From Cognatishimia sp. WU-CL00825 (GTDB lineage Bacteria > Pseudomonadota > Alphaproteobacteria > Rhodobacterales > Rhodobacteraceae), in contig NZ_BAABWX010000005.1 of the NCBI RefSeq assembly GCF_040364665.1, positions 1 through 64,000 of the forward strand: a stretch of 64,000 nucleotides of DNA, in the 5' to 3' direction. Below are positions 56,794 to 64,000 of the stretch, one piece after another; positions within the stretch are counted from its first letter, which is position 1, and each line of letters begins with the position of its first letter. Position numbers and translations under genes: made by a program. The notes under the pieces are model-generated. The model was not told where the DNA came from. It saw nothing but the letters and a program-made list of their open reading frames with translations, and searched no databases.

Positions 56794-56880
56794 GTAGGCT
56801 GGTCTTAGACAATTCGGGCGTTGGCCTCTTTTCAAACAGAGCGCGCTGCCGCAATCTGCGGCCAAACGAAAGGATCTGAC

Positions 56881-57228
56881 ATGGCCAAAACAAGGGTGCT
56901 TGTCGAGTTCGGGATTGGCACATCCCTCAGACGCGAAGATTATACCCAAGCCGCGGCGCGCGCGCTAAAGGACGCGTTATGGCACAATTCAATCAACATG
57001 GCTGAACTGTTTGATTTTCAAAAGGATTCCATGCTGATTGACGCCAAAATTGGCGTTGCAAATCCGCAGGCGGTCGACGTCGAAGAGTTGCTAAAAATCT
57101 TTCCGTATGGTCAACCCAGCATCACCGTTGAAGAGGGTGGACTGAATGTTTCGTCAGCGCGGCGGGATGGGCATACTGTGATTGCCAATGCGGCGATCAT
57201 TGTATCATTTGATATGGAGAAAGCCTGA
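56881..57228 (+). CDS. Lin0512 family protein, copy 1
   Basis: The 115-residue protein matches the Lin0512 family (TRVLVEFGIGTSLRREDYTQAAARALKDALWHNSI). Function is unknown; the repeat of alpha/beta units suggests a small ring-type fold. The ATG at 56881 follows AAAGGATC. Its stop overlaps the start of a paralogous gene (TGATG). Confidence 0.85.
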   Translation: MAKTRVLVEFGIGTSLRREDYTQAAARALKDALWHNSINMAELFDFQKDSMLIDAKIGVANPQAVDVEELLKIFPYGQPSITVEEGGLNVSSARRDGHTVIANAAIIVSFDMEKA

Positions 57229-57596
57229 TGTCTGACAAACGGATCATTCTGGAAATGGGCATGGGCAATGACCTGTACGGCATGGATTACACCAAGGCGG
57301 CAAAGCGCGCGGTGCAGGACGCGCTGCACCATTCGTCGATCACCTTGTTTGCCAATCTTGGCATCGACCACACGGATATGCGCGTCGAGGTGACCATCGG
57401 CGTGCAAGAGCCAGATGCGGTGGATTGCAACGCGGTTGCTGCTGAACTGCCACGGGGTCGCGCCACGGTGCGCGCGGTCAAAGGTGGGTTGGATGTTGCT
57501 GATGAAACCGCAGGCACCCGCCATGTAGTGGCCACAGCTGCGATCGAGGCTTATTTGCCGGACCTGGCCGGGCAATATAGATTAAGCGAAGCGTAA
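57228..57596 (+). CDS. Lin0512 family protein, copy 2
   Basis: The 122-residue protein is a paralogue of the preceding gene (ILEMGMGNDLYGMDYTKAAKRAVQDALHHSSI against VEFGIGTSLRREDYTQAAARALKDALWHNSI). The two probably form a heteromer, since the tandem arrangement with coupled translation suits equal amounts of both. A hairpin terminator follows 16 bases later. Confidence 0.85.
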   Translation: MSDKRIILEMGMGNDLYGMDYTKAAKRAVQDALHHSSITLFANLGIDHTDMRVEVTIGVQEPDAVDCNAVAAELPRGRATVRAVKGGLDVADETAGTRHVVATAAIEAYLPDLAGQYRLSEA

Positions 57597-57612
57597 CACC
57601 CTGAAAACAAAG

Positions 57613-57634
57613 GCCGTTCTGTTTCCAGAACGGC
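57613..57634. terminator. Bidirectional terminator after the Lin0512 pair
   Basis: An 8-base stem GCCGTTCT/AGAACGGC with a 6-base loop lies between convergent genes. A TTTGTTTT run on the minus-strand side makes it a good terminator for the DUF1127 gene; on the plus side only TTAAA follows. Confidence 0.8.
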
Positions 57635-57673
57635 TTAAACATCTGATAAAACTTGGGGAGGACAAGTTGTTTT

Positions 57674-57865
57674 TCAGAGAACGTCTGCGCGGCAAAGACC
57701 GATGTCATCCAGCTGTGCTTCGCTGAGATCCAACAGGGCTTTGCGGGTTTTATGCTTGGTGTACCAGACCACAAACCCATTCAGAATTTCGCTAACCAGG
57801 GTGAACTCTCGGAGAGTTTCGACTGCTCCGAAAGGAGCTTTAGCGGCGATTGGATAAGAAGCCAT
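57674..57865 (-). CDS. DUF1127 small protein
   Basis: The 63-residue protein has the DUF1127 pattern in its C-terminal half (LVSEILNGFVVWYTKHKTRKALLDLSEAQLDDIGL). Such Arg-rich or basic small proteins are common in Rhodobacteraceae; in Rhizobiales relatives they affect phosphate metabolism and RNA turnover. Function here is unknown. Its promoter should lie in the gap upstream, which is rich in palindromes. Confidence 0.82.
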   Translation of the reverse strand: MASYPIAAKAPFGAVETLREFTLVSEILNGFVVWYTKHKTRKALLDLSEAQLDDIGLCRADVL

Positions 57866-57990
57866 TTATCATTTCCTTTGTATGTCAGCCGACCCAATGT
57901 CGGTTGCAAGGCTTACTTAGGATTGACCTGATGAATGTACAAATGTCGGTTGAACAGCCCTGATGTGCGCGTTTTGCATAGCTTGATAGG

Positions 57991-58004
57991 CGGGTAATTA
58001 CCCG
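57991..58004. promoter_or_regulatory. Perfect 14-base palindrome
   Basis: CGGGTAATTACCCG is fully self-complementary and lies midway between the DUF1127 start and hslV. It is a candidate repressor or regulator site; the binding protein is unknown. Confidence 0.5.
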
Positions 58005-58127
58005 GCGAACTGTTGGTTAATCTTTTGATTTTACGCAAAAATACCTCTTATCGATTGCCGCGCCACCACAAGAAATAGGTGTTGCATTTCAACCGGCATC
58101 TAAAAACCGCCGCTATAATTCTTGGTT

Positions 58128-58167
58128 AATTGTACAATTTGTACGTTTGAGGGCGCGAAACGTACAA
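58128..58167. promoter_or_regulatory. Two adjacent TGTAC-centred dyads
   Basis: AATTGTACAATT (58128-58139) is a perfect palindrome. It runs into an inverted repeat with 10-base arms, TTGTACGTTT (58139-58148) and AAACGTACAA (58158-58167), around a 9-base GC-rich spacer. The repeated TGTAC core suggests cooperative binding of one regulator, or a hairpin in a leader transcript. Confidence 0.5.
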
Positions 58168-58240
58168 GTCAGGCCCTGATTCCCCAAAATGGTTAATAAG
58201 CGGAATTTTTTGCAACAAAGCGCTTGATTGCTCCCAAGTG

Positions 58241-58269
58241 CTTGCGTCGCCCTGTGGGCCAGACCATAT
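58241..58269 (+). promoter_or_regulatory. Possible heat-shock-type promoter of hslV
   Basis: CTTGCG (58241-58246) and CCATAT (58264-58269) are 17 bases apart, resembling the sigma-32 pattern CTTG...CCATAT. The predicted start is about 20 bases upstream of the hslV ATG, leaving room for the CGGAGG ribosome-binding site. hslVU is a known heat-shock unit, but the match to sigma-32 is partial. Confidence 0.4.
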
Positions 58270-58297
58270 ACTTATCGCAAGGCAACGGAGGCACCCC

Positions 58298-58855
58298 ATG
58301 GCAGAAGACAGTTTTCCTGGTTGGCACGGCACAACCATTATCGGCGTCAAAAAAGGCGGCAAGGTTGTGATCGCGGGCGACGGGCAGGTCAGCCTTGGGC
58401 AAACGGTCATCAAGGGCACAGCACGCAAAGTGCGCCGCTTGAAACCGGGTGGCCACGAAGTTGTCGCTGGATTCGCCGGTTCGACGGCAGATGCATTTAC
58501 CCTGCTTGAAAGACTTGAGGCCAAACTAGAGGCCACCCCCGGCCAGTTGGCACGGGCCTCTGTTGAATTGGCAAAAGACTGGCGCACGGATAAATATCTG
58601 CAAAAACTAGAGGCCATGTTGATTGTGACCGATGGCAGCGAATTACTGGTGATCACCGGCGCTGGCGATGTGCTGGAGCCGGAGCATGACGTGACAGCAA
58701 TTGGCTCTGGCGGCAATTACGCCTTGGCGGCGGCGCGCGGTATGATGGACAGCGACAAAGACGCCGAACAGATTGCACGCGACGCCATGGCGATTGCCGC
58801 GGACATCTGTGTTTACACAAATGGTCGCCTGACAGTGGAAGACATCTCTGCATGA
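58298..58855 (+). CDS. hslV: ATP-dependent protease subunit HslV
   Basis: The 185-residue protein is a threonine protease that with HslU degrades misfolded proteins. The mature catalytic Thr is in the [10 protein letters not shown] segment (T12 or T13), after a short propeptide. The ATG at 58298 has CGGAGG upstream. An aldo/keto reductase gene overlaps its stop by 4 bases and separates it from hslU. Confidence 0.96.
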   Translation: MAEDSFPGWHGTTIIGVKKGGKVVIAGDGQVSLGQTVIKGTARKVRRLKPGGHEVVAGFAGSTADAFTLLERLEAKLEATPGQLARASVELAKDWRTDKYLQKLEAMLIVTDGSELLVITGAGDVLEPEHDVTAIGSGGNYALAAARGMMDSDKDAEQIARDAMAIAADICVYTNGRLTVEDISA

Positions 58856-59886
58856 CCGAAATGAGCTATACGCGTCTGGGGCAATCCGGCCTTGTGGTGT
58901 CACGGCTGGCGCTTGGCACTATGACCTTTAACCTTGGGTCCGAGTTTTTGCCCGGTGTTGCCCAGGTTGGCCAAGATGCTGCCAATGAAATGGTGGCCAA
59001 AGCGCTTGATCACGGGGTGAATTTTTTTGACAGTGCGGATGGGTACTCTGCCGGCGAAGCGGAAATCATTTTGGGCAAAGCATTGGGCAAGCGGCGCGCC
59101 GACAATGTGATTTGCACCAAACTGGGGTTTCGCCAAGGCCCGACAATCACCAATGCCGGTCTTAGCCGTCGTCACATCATGCAATCTGTCGAAGGCTGTC
59201 TGAGCCGTTTGGGCACCGATTACATCGACCTGTTGGTGCTGCACAAAACCGATTTCACCACTCCAATGGAAGAGACCCTTCGGGCGCTAGATGATGCGGT
59301 AAAGGCGGGAAAATTGCGCTATATTGGCGTTTCAAACTGGCCTGCTTGGCAAGTGGCACGCGCCATTGAATTCCAAAAGCAAAACGGCTTGGCCCCCTTT
59401 GTGGCAGGTCAATATTTGTACAATGCTGTGGCGCGGGATTTGGAAGTTGATGTGCTGCCAATGATGGCGGAAATGGGCGCAGGTTTGATGGCCTGGTCCC
59501 CATTGGCGGGTGGTCTGTTGACCGGCAAATATGACCCGGCCAATTTGGATGCAGGCGAAGGCCGTTTGGCGGCAGGCGATTTTCTGGGAACCGACGCTGC
59601 GCAGGCCAAGGCCGCGCTTGGTGTGATGCAGGAAATTGCCAAGGATCGCGGTGAAACAGTGTCGAAAATTGCCTATGGCTGGGTGCTTGCAAAGGCGCGC
59701 AGCCATACGGTGATATGCGGCCCAAGCAAGCTGGCCTATCTGGAAGATGCGCTGGGTGCTATGGGTCTGTATCTGACACAAACCGAAGTCGCCGCCATTG
59801 ATGCAGCCGCCGTCCCTGCCCGTCGCTATCCAGAATGGTTTGACACCATGATGACCGATGAAATTTTCACAAAAGCGCTGGCCTAG
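58852..59886 (+). CDS. Aldo/keto reductase
   Basis: The 344-residue enzyme is an NADPH-dependent AKR with the catalytic tetrad in [15 protein letters not shown] (Asp and Tyr), VICTKLGF (Lys) and LVLHKTD (His). It reduces aldehydes or ketones; the substrate is unknown. It lies between hslV and hslU with a 4-base overlap to hslV and 28 bases to hslU, so it is likely co-expressed with the protease, perhaps to remove toxic carbonyls under stress. Confidence 0.9.
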   Translation: MTEMSYTRLGQSGLVVSRLALGTMTFNLGSEFLPGVAQVGQDAANEMVAKALDHGVNFFDSADGYSAGEAEIILGKALGKRRADNVICTKLGFRQGPTITNAGLSRRHIMQSVEGCLSRLGTDYIDLLVLHKTDFTTPMEETLRALDDAVKAGKLRYIGVSNWPAWQVARAIEFQKQNGLAPFVAGQYLYNAVARDLEVDVLPMMAEMGAGLMAWSPLAGGLLTGKYDPANLDAGEGRLAAGDFLGTDAAQAKAALGVMQEIAKDRGETVSKIAYGWVLAKARSHTVICGPSKLAYLEDALGAMGLYLTQTEVAAIDAAAVPARRYPEWFDTMMTDEIFTKALA

Positions 59887-59914
59887 GCCCCTTTTGACGT
59901 GACCGGAGATAAAG

Positions 59915-61222
59915 ATGACTGACCTAACCCCTCGTGAAATCGTTTCAGAGCTTGATCGGTTTATTATTGGCCAAAACGATGCCAAACGTGCAGTGGCCGT
60001 GGCCTTGCGAAACCGCTGGCGACGCAAACAGTTGTCAGATGATCTGCGCGACGAGGTCTATCCAAAGAATATTTTGATGATCGGGCCAACCGGCGTTGGC
60101 AAAACCGAAATCAGCCGCCGTTTGGCAAAACTGGCCAAGGCCCCCTTTATCAAGGTCGAAGCGACAAAATTCACCGAAGTTGGCTATGTGGGCCGCGATG
60201 TGGAACAGATTGTACGCGATCTGGTAGATGCCGCCATCATGCAAACGCGCGATTTTATGCGCGAAGACGTCAAGGTCAAGGCGCAAAAGGCCGCCGAGGA
60301 ACGGGTGATTGATGCGATCGCCGGGACCGAAGCGCGCGATGGCACGCGGGACATGTTCCGGCGTAAATTGCTTTCGGGTGAGTTGGACGACACGGTGATT
60401 GAAATCGAAGTCGCAGATGCGTCCAATCCGATGTCGATGTTTGATGTTCCGGGTCAGCCGGGCAGCCAGATGGGCATGATGAACCTGGGTGATCTGTTTG
60501 GCAAAGCCATGGGCGGGCGCACCACCAAGAAACGCGTGTCGGTGGCAGAGAGCTATGATTTGCTGATTGGCGAAGAGGCCGACAAGTTGCTGGACGATGA
60601 AACCGTGACCCGCACGGCGCTGGAAGCGGTCGAGCAGAATGGCATCGTGTTTTTGGATGAAATCGACAAGGTCTGCGCCCGTGCGGATGCGCGTGGCGGC
60701 GACGTGAGCCGCGAAGGCGTGCAGCGGGACTTGCTGCCGCTGATCGAAGGCACCACGGTCAGCACCAAACATGGGCCGGTCAAAACCGACCACATTCTGT
60801 TTATCGCCTCCGGCGCGTTTCATATTGCCAAGCCGTCGGATTTATTGCCCGAACTTCAGGGTCGCTTGCCGATCCGCGTTGAGTTGCGTGCCTTGACCGA
60901 AGAAGATTTTGTGCGGATCTTGACCGAGACAGATAATGCGCTGACCCTGCAATACACCGCGTTGATGCAGACCGAGGAGGTTACAGTCACCTTTACCGAT
61001 GACGGCATTGCGGCGCTCGCTAAAATTGCTGCTGATGTGAACAGTTCAGTTGAAAACATCGGGGCGCGGCGGTTGTACACTGTGATTGAACGGGTGTTTG
61101 AAGAGCTGAGCTTTACGGCCCCGGATCAGGCAGGGATAGAAGTCACTGTGAATGCCGAATTTGTCGAGCAACATCTGGGTGAATTGACCAAATCCACCGA
61201 CTTGTCGCGTTACGTGCTGTAG
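59915..61222 (+). CDS. hslU: ATP-dependent protease ATPase subunit HslU
   Basis: The 435-residue AAA+ ATPase unfolds substrates for HslV. Walker A is GPTGVGKTE (57-65) and Walker B is VFLDEIDKV (about 246-254). The C-terminal end DLSRYVL, which docks into HslV, is intact. The region between the Walker motifs contains the typical I-domain. The ribosome-binding site is GGAGA. Confidence 0.97.
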   Translation: MTDLTPREIVSELDRFIIGQNDAKRAVAVALRNRWRRKQLSDDLRDEVYPKNILMIGPTGVGKTEISRRLAKLAKAPFIKVEATKFTEVGYVGRDVEQIVRDLVDAAIMQTRDFMREDVKVKAQKAAEERVIDAIAGTEARDGTRDMFRRKLLSGELDDTVIEIEVADASNPMSMFDVPGQPGSQMGMMNLGDLFGKAMGGRTTKKRVSVAESYDLLIGEEADKLLDDETVTRTALEAVEQNGIVFLDEIDKVCARADARGGDVSREGVQRDLLPLIEGTTVSTKHGPVKTDHILFIASGAFHIAKPSDLLPELQGRLPIRVELRALTEEDFVRILTETDNALTLQYTALMQTEEVTVTFTDDGIAALAKIAADVNSSVENIGARRLYTVIERVFEELSFTAPDQAGIEVTVNAEFVEQHLGELTKSTDLSRYVL

Positions 61223-61223
61223 C

Positions 61224-62459
61224 GTGACCACGCTGATTTCCTTTGTTATTCAGAACGCCCGCTGGCTGTCAGCGGGCGTTTTATTGACGTTTATGTCAAG
61301 CTTTGGGCAGACGTTCTTTATTTCACTGTTTGCTGCTGAAATCCGCACAGGATTTGGTCTGAGCCATGGGGAATGGGGCGCGCTGTATGCTATGGGCACC
61401 ACCGCTGCTGCTGTGGCGATGATTTGGGGCGGCGGATTGACAGACCGCTTCCGCGCCCGCGCTTTGGGCACATTGGTGCTCGTTGGGCTTGCCTCAGCCT
61501 GTGTGGCCCTGGCGGGTTCGCGCAGTGTGATTTTATTGCCGGTGATCGTGTTTTTCCTAAGGTTCTTTGGACAGGGCATGTCGCGACATCTGTCGATGGT
61601 GGCGATGGCGCGCTGGTTCACCCGGTCGCGGGGGCGCGCGCTGTCGATCGCCAACCTTGGCTATTCTTTCGGGGAAATCACCCTGCCGATCTGCATTGTT
61701 TTGCTGATGGGCTTCATTGACTGGCGGCTGATTTGGCTTGGAAGCGCGGTGGTGGCTTTGATGGGTGTGCCGTTATTAAGAGGTCTGCTGAAACAGGAAC
61801 GCAGCCCCAGAGATGCGGTGGATCAGACGGATTCTTCGGGCATGTTTGGCAAGCATTGGACGCGTCCAGAATGCCTGAAACACTGGCTGTTTTGGGCCAT
61901 GGCCCCAACAATTCTTGGCATTTCTGCCTTTGTGACCACGTTCCTGTTTCATCAGGTCTATTTTGCCGAATTAAAGGGCATTACACATTTAGCGCTGGTT
62001 TCGACTTTTCCCTTTTTTACGGGTGTGTCGATTGCCGCCACTCTTGCGGCAGGCTGGTCGCTGGACAAATGGGGCACAGCGCGGTTGATGCCCATCATGT
62101 GCCTGCCTATTGCTTTGGGCTTTGTATTCTTTGCAACAGCCGCGGGTTTACCCGGCATTCTGGTCGGGTTGTTTTTTATGGGTTTGACCGCTGGCAGCAG
62201 CGCCACTGTTATTCCGGCATTTTGGGCAGAATATTATGGCACACGCCACATTGGCGCGATCAAAGCAGCAGCAGCCGCATTGTTGGTGTTGGGATCTGCC
62301 GCCGGACCCGGGTTGACTGGGGCTTTGATCGATCAGGGCGTGTCGTTGGACCTGCAGTATTATGGTGTAGGCATTTATTTTCTGATCAGCTCAGCTTTGA
62401 TCGGGCTGGCCGTGACCAAAGCAAATCTTAATCTGAAATCGAGTCCAGTAACGCCCTAG
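61224..62459 (+). CDS. MFS transporter
   Basis: The 411-residue protein has about 12 membrane helices and the loop motif GGGLTDRFRARALG. It starts with GTG one base after the hslU stop. It resembles monocarboxylate/oxalate-type MFS proteins in overall layout, but the substrate is unknown. Its end overlaps the convergent smr gene by 4 bases. Confidence 0.86.
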   Translation: MTTLISFVIQNARWLSAGVLLTFMSSFGQTFFISLFAAEIRTGFGLSHGEWGALYAMGTTAAAVAMIWGGGLTDRFRARALGTLVLVGLASACVALAGSRSVILLPVIVFFLRFFGQGMSRHLSMVAMARWFTRSRGRALSIANLGYSFGEITLPICIVLLMGFIDWRLIWLGSAVVALMGVPLLRGLLKQERSPRDAVDQTDSSGMFGKHWTRPECLKHWLFWAMAPTILGISAFVTTFLFHQVYFAELKGITHLALVSTFPFFTGVSIAATLAAGWSLDKWGTARLMPIMCLPIALGFVFFATAAGLPGILVGLFFMGLTAGSSATVIPAFWAEYYGTRHIGAIKAAAAALLVLGSAAGPGLTGALIDQGVSLDLQYYGVGIYFLISSALIGLAVTKANLNLKSSPVTP

Positions 62460-63052
62460 CGGCCCCGCCGCAGGTAGATGTAATAGGCACCGCTGCCCCC
62501 ATGTTTCAGATGTGCCTCGGTGACCTGCATCACAACCTGCCCAAGGGGGGCCATGGTTAACCATTGTGGCACCTGGTGTTTTAACACGCCTCGGCGTACT
62601 GGAATGGGGCCAAAATCATCTCGGGATTTGCCCTTGCCGGTGATCACCAGCACCAATCGCTGCCCATCCGCATAGGCTCGCATGATAAAACCAACCAAAG
62701 CAGGATGCGCCTGATCAAGGGTCATGCCATGCAGGTCGATTTTGCTCTCTGGCACCAATTTGCCGCGCTTCATTTTGCCAAAAGCCTTTTTGTCCATCTG
62801 AACGGGCTGCGCGGCCACACGTTCCGAGATTGACGGCATCAGCTGGTGGGAATGTGACGGTTTTTTGGACTTTGCGCCGATTTCAAACGGATCAATGCGC
62901 GCTGGTTTGGCCTGCATTGCATCGGGCAAAGGCATGGGTTTGCGCTTTGCTTCAGGCTCTGGACGCAGAGGAGCGGTCTGCAAACGTTCGGTGGTGTCTG
63001 AGACGCGCCGCCAAAGTTCTTTGTCTTCTGTGGTTAGACCGCGCTTTTTCAC
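62456..63052 (-). CDS. Smr domain protein
   Basis: The 198-residue protein has a disordered N-terminal half and a C-terminal Smr domain with IDLHGMTLDQA and VITGKGKS, the two conserved loops of the MutS2-type nuclease domain. It lacks the MutS2 ATPase part, as is common for stand-alone Smr proteins. Its start overlaps the stop of mltA by 4 bases, so they form one operon. Confidence 0.9.
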   Translation of the reverse strand: MKKRGLTTEDKELWRRVSDTTERLQTAPLRPEPEAKRKPMPLPDAMQAKPARIDPFEIGAKSKKPSHSHQLMPSISERVAAQPVQMDKKAFGKMKRGKLVPESKIDLHGMTLDQAHPALVGFIMRAYADGQRLVLVITGKGKSRDDFGPIPVRRGVLKHQVPQWLTMAPLGQVVMQVTEAHLKHGGSGAYYIYLRRGR

Positions 63053-64000
63053 ATGCCTGCCTCTGGCAAAAGCGCATAGGCACGCTGGATCGGCAGCAAA
63101 ACAACCATACGGCCCGGGTCACGCAAACGGCCAGCGGCCCGGCCGGCCTCGTCGCCCGTGCCGAAAAACACGTCAGCGCGCTGCGCGCCTTTGATGGCAG
63201 AGCCGGTGTCTTGCGCCACCATCAAGCGATTCAGCGGGTTTTTGCCAGCCTTTTCCAGCCAAACCGGGGCGCCAAGCTGGGTAAAAGCTGGATCAACAGC
63301 CACCGACCGCAATGTGGTGATCGAGCGGTTCATCGCCCCCAATGGGCCTTTATCGGCAGGCACGCGGGTGACGCGGCGAAAGAAAACATAAGACGGATTG
63401 TGGCGCAGCAGCTCGGCGCCATCGACGGGATTTCGACGCACCCAATTTTGAATGACCTGAGCAGACACCTGATGCGCCTTATAAACGCCGCGTCGCACAA
63501 GTTCGGTGCCAACAGAGCGATACGGATGACCATTTGCACCGCCATAGCCCACGCGAATGGCGCTGCCATCCGGCAGTTTTATCCGGCCAGACCCCTGAAT
63601 TTGCAGGAAAAACAGCTCTACCGAGTCGTCCACCCAAGCGATTTCTAGACCGCGACCCACCATGGCACCAGTGGTTTCGATATCGCGTCGGCTTAGCCAT
63701 CTGCTGCCCCGGCGCACCTCGCGCGGTTTCGCATAGACCGGAAAGCGATAGCGTGCGGTGGGCACGCGCGAGCCATGCAGTTCTGGCTCAAAATAGCCGG
63801 TGAACAAGGCGTCTTTGCCGTCTTCGATCAATACGGGCCGAAACAGCAGCTCAAAGAACTTTTTGGCATTGCCAAAGCTGGGGGCCGCCGCGCATATGGC
63901 GCGCCAATCGGGCGCATCAAGATCAAGACAAGTGTTTTGAAACACCCGCATCGCCGCGTTGTGATTGTCGCGCTCCCAGCCCTTAAGGTCCGAGAACGAC
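63049..64000 (-). CDS. mltA: Membrane-bound lytic murein transglycosylase A (partial, 5' end beyond the window)
   Basis: The frame is open to the window edge, with SFSDLKGWERDNHNAA still matching MltA, so the N-terminus including any signal peptide is missing. The catalytic region is present: FTGYFEPELHGSR, IQGSGRIKLPDGS and VAQDTGSAIKGAQRADVFFG, with the catalytic Asp in the last segment. It cleaves peptidoglycan at the outer membrane or in the periplasm, giving 1,6-anhydro-MurNAc. An ATG at 63951 exists but would cut into the conserved domain, so it is not the true start. The released anhydro-MurNAc links to the AmgK-MurU recycling pair in this window. Confidence 0.93.
   Translation of the reverse strand, partial: SFSDLKGWERDNHNAAMRVFQNTCLDLDAPDWRAICAAAPSFGNAKKFFELLFRPVLIEDGKDALFTGYFEPELHGSRVPTARYRFPVYAKPREVRRGSRWLSRRDIETTGAMVGRGLEIAWVDDSVELFFLQIQGSGRIKLPDGSAIRVGYGGANGHPYRSVGTELVRRGVYKAHQVSAQVIQNWVRRNPVDGAELLRHNPSYVFFRRVTRVPADKGPLGAMNRSITTLRSVAVDPAFTQLGAPVWLEKAGKNPLNRLMVAQDTGSAIKGAQRADVFFGTGDEAGRAAGRLRDPGRMVVLLPIQRAYALLPEAGM

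Larger units (their letters stand above)
57866..58297. other. 432-base gene-free region with several palindromes
   Basis: This gap separates the DUF1127 gene (minus) from hslV (plus). It holds two perfect palindromes, a long inverted repeat, three GGTTAAT copies (58015, 58124, 58191), several TGTAC motifs (57936, 58132, 58141 and on both arms of the inverted repeat), and the presumed hslV promoter. I saw no DnaA-box cluster and no convincing reading frame. Confidence 0.6.

Noticed and set aside
57866..58297. Possible chromosome replication origin
   Set aside because: The gene neighbourhood is compatible, but I found no TTATCCACA-type DnaA boxes and no AT-rich unwinding stretch, so an origin call is not supported.
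58126..58716. Open frame antisense to hslV extending into the gap
   Set aside because: Most of it is the shadow of hslV, and the part in the gap has no independent support.
1..64000. tRNA, rRNA, CRISPR arrays, insertion sequences and prophage genes
   Set aside because: I looked for CCA-ended clover-leaf sequences, regular repeats, transposase motifs and phage structural genes and saw none that could be supported by eye.

Overview
The window looks like chromosomal DNA of a Roseobacter-group alphaproteobacterium (Rhodobacteraceae). Signs of this are a RegB/SenC/RegA redox cluster with ahcY nearby, an alphaproteobacterial mitofilin (Mic60-like) gene between hemD and hemY, AddAB instead of RecBCD, DUF1127 and DUF2853 small proteins, a moderate G+C content judged by eye, and several binding-protein ABC and LysR loci typical of marine heterotrophs. 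I saw no rRNA, tRNA, CRISPR array, insertion sequence or prophage genes. Gene density is high, and many genes overlap by 1-4 bases.

Left accessory part (1-20.5 kb). A probable iron-uptake operon on the minus strand holds an imelysin, a di-haem DUF1111 protein, a second imelysin and a Tat-secreted DUF1513 protein cut by the window edge. Four TGACTA-type half-sites lie upstream of it. Next come an amidohydrolase, then a sulfatase with a binding-protein ABC importer that has no ATPase gene, controlled by a divergent LysR. A minus-strand cluster follows with a LysR, a glutathionyl-hydroquinone reductase, a LigB-type dioxygenase and a DUF336 protein. An MFS exporter, a 2OG-Fe(II) oxygenase, an asparaginase and a sugar isomerase/PfkB kinase pair complete this part. 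A perfect LacI-type palindrome precedes the sugar pair.

Central part (20.5-41.6 kb). A complete glycogen operon (glgP-glgB-glgC-glgA-glgX-malQ) is preceded by a small DUF2934 gene and closed by a strong terminator. The convergent hemD-mic60-hemY operon is divergent from tsaD-gpsA-YciI-EVE-DUF1761. DUF2853 and ahcY follow on the minus strand.

Right part (41.6-64 kb). An HD hydrolase/GNAT pair is followed by regA and senC, divergent from regB. After regB come a PAS membrane protein that may be a DivL homologue and a tight run tsaE-amgK-murU-addB-addA-trxA, which combines tRNA modification, peptidoglycan recycling, double-strand-break repair and thiol redox. Two tandem Lin0512 paralogues and a DUF1127 gene lead to a 432-base gene-free region rich in palindromes, then hslV, an aldo/keto reductase, hslU, an MFS transporter, and convergent smr and mltA genes (mltA cut by the right edge).

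The least explained elements are the iron operon with its operator cluster, the aromatic-type LigB/GST/DUF336 cluster, the palindrome-rich region upstream of hslV, and large stem-loops between the first and second genes of two transport operons.
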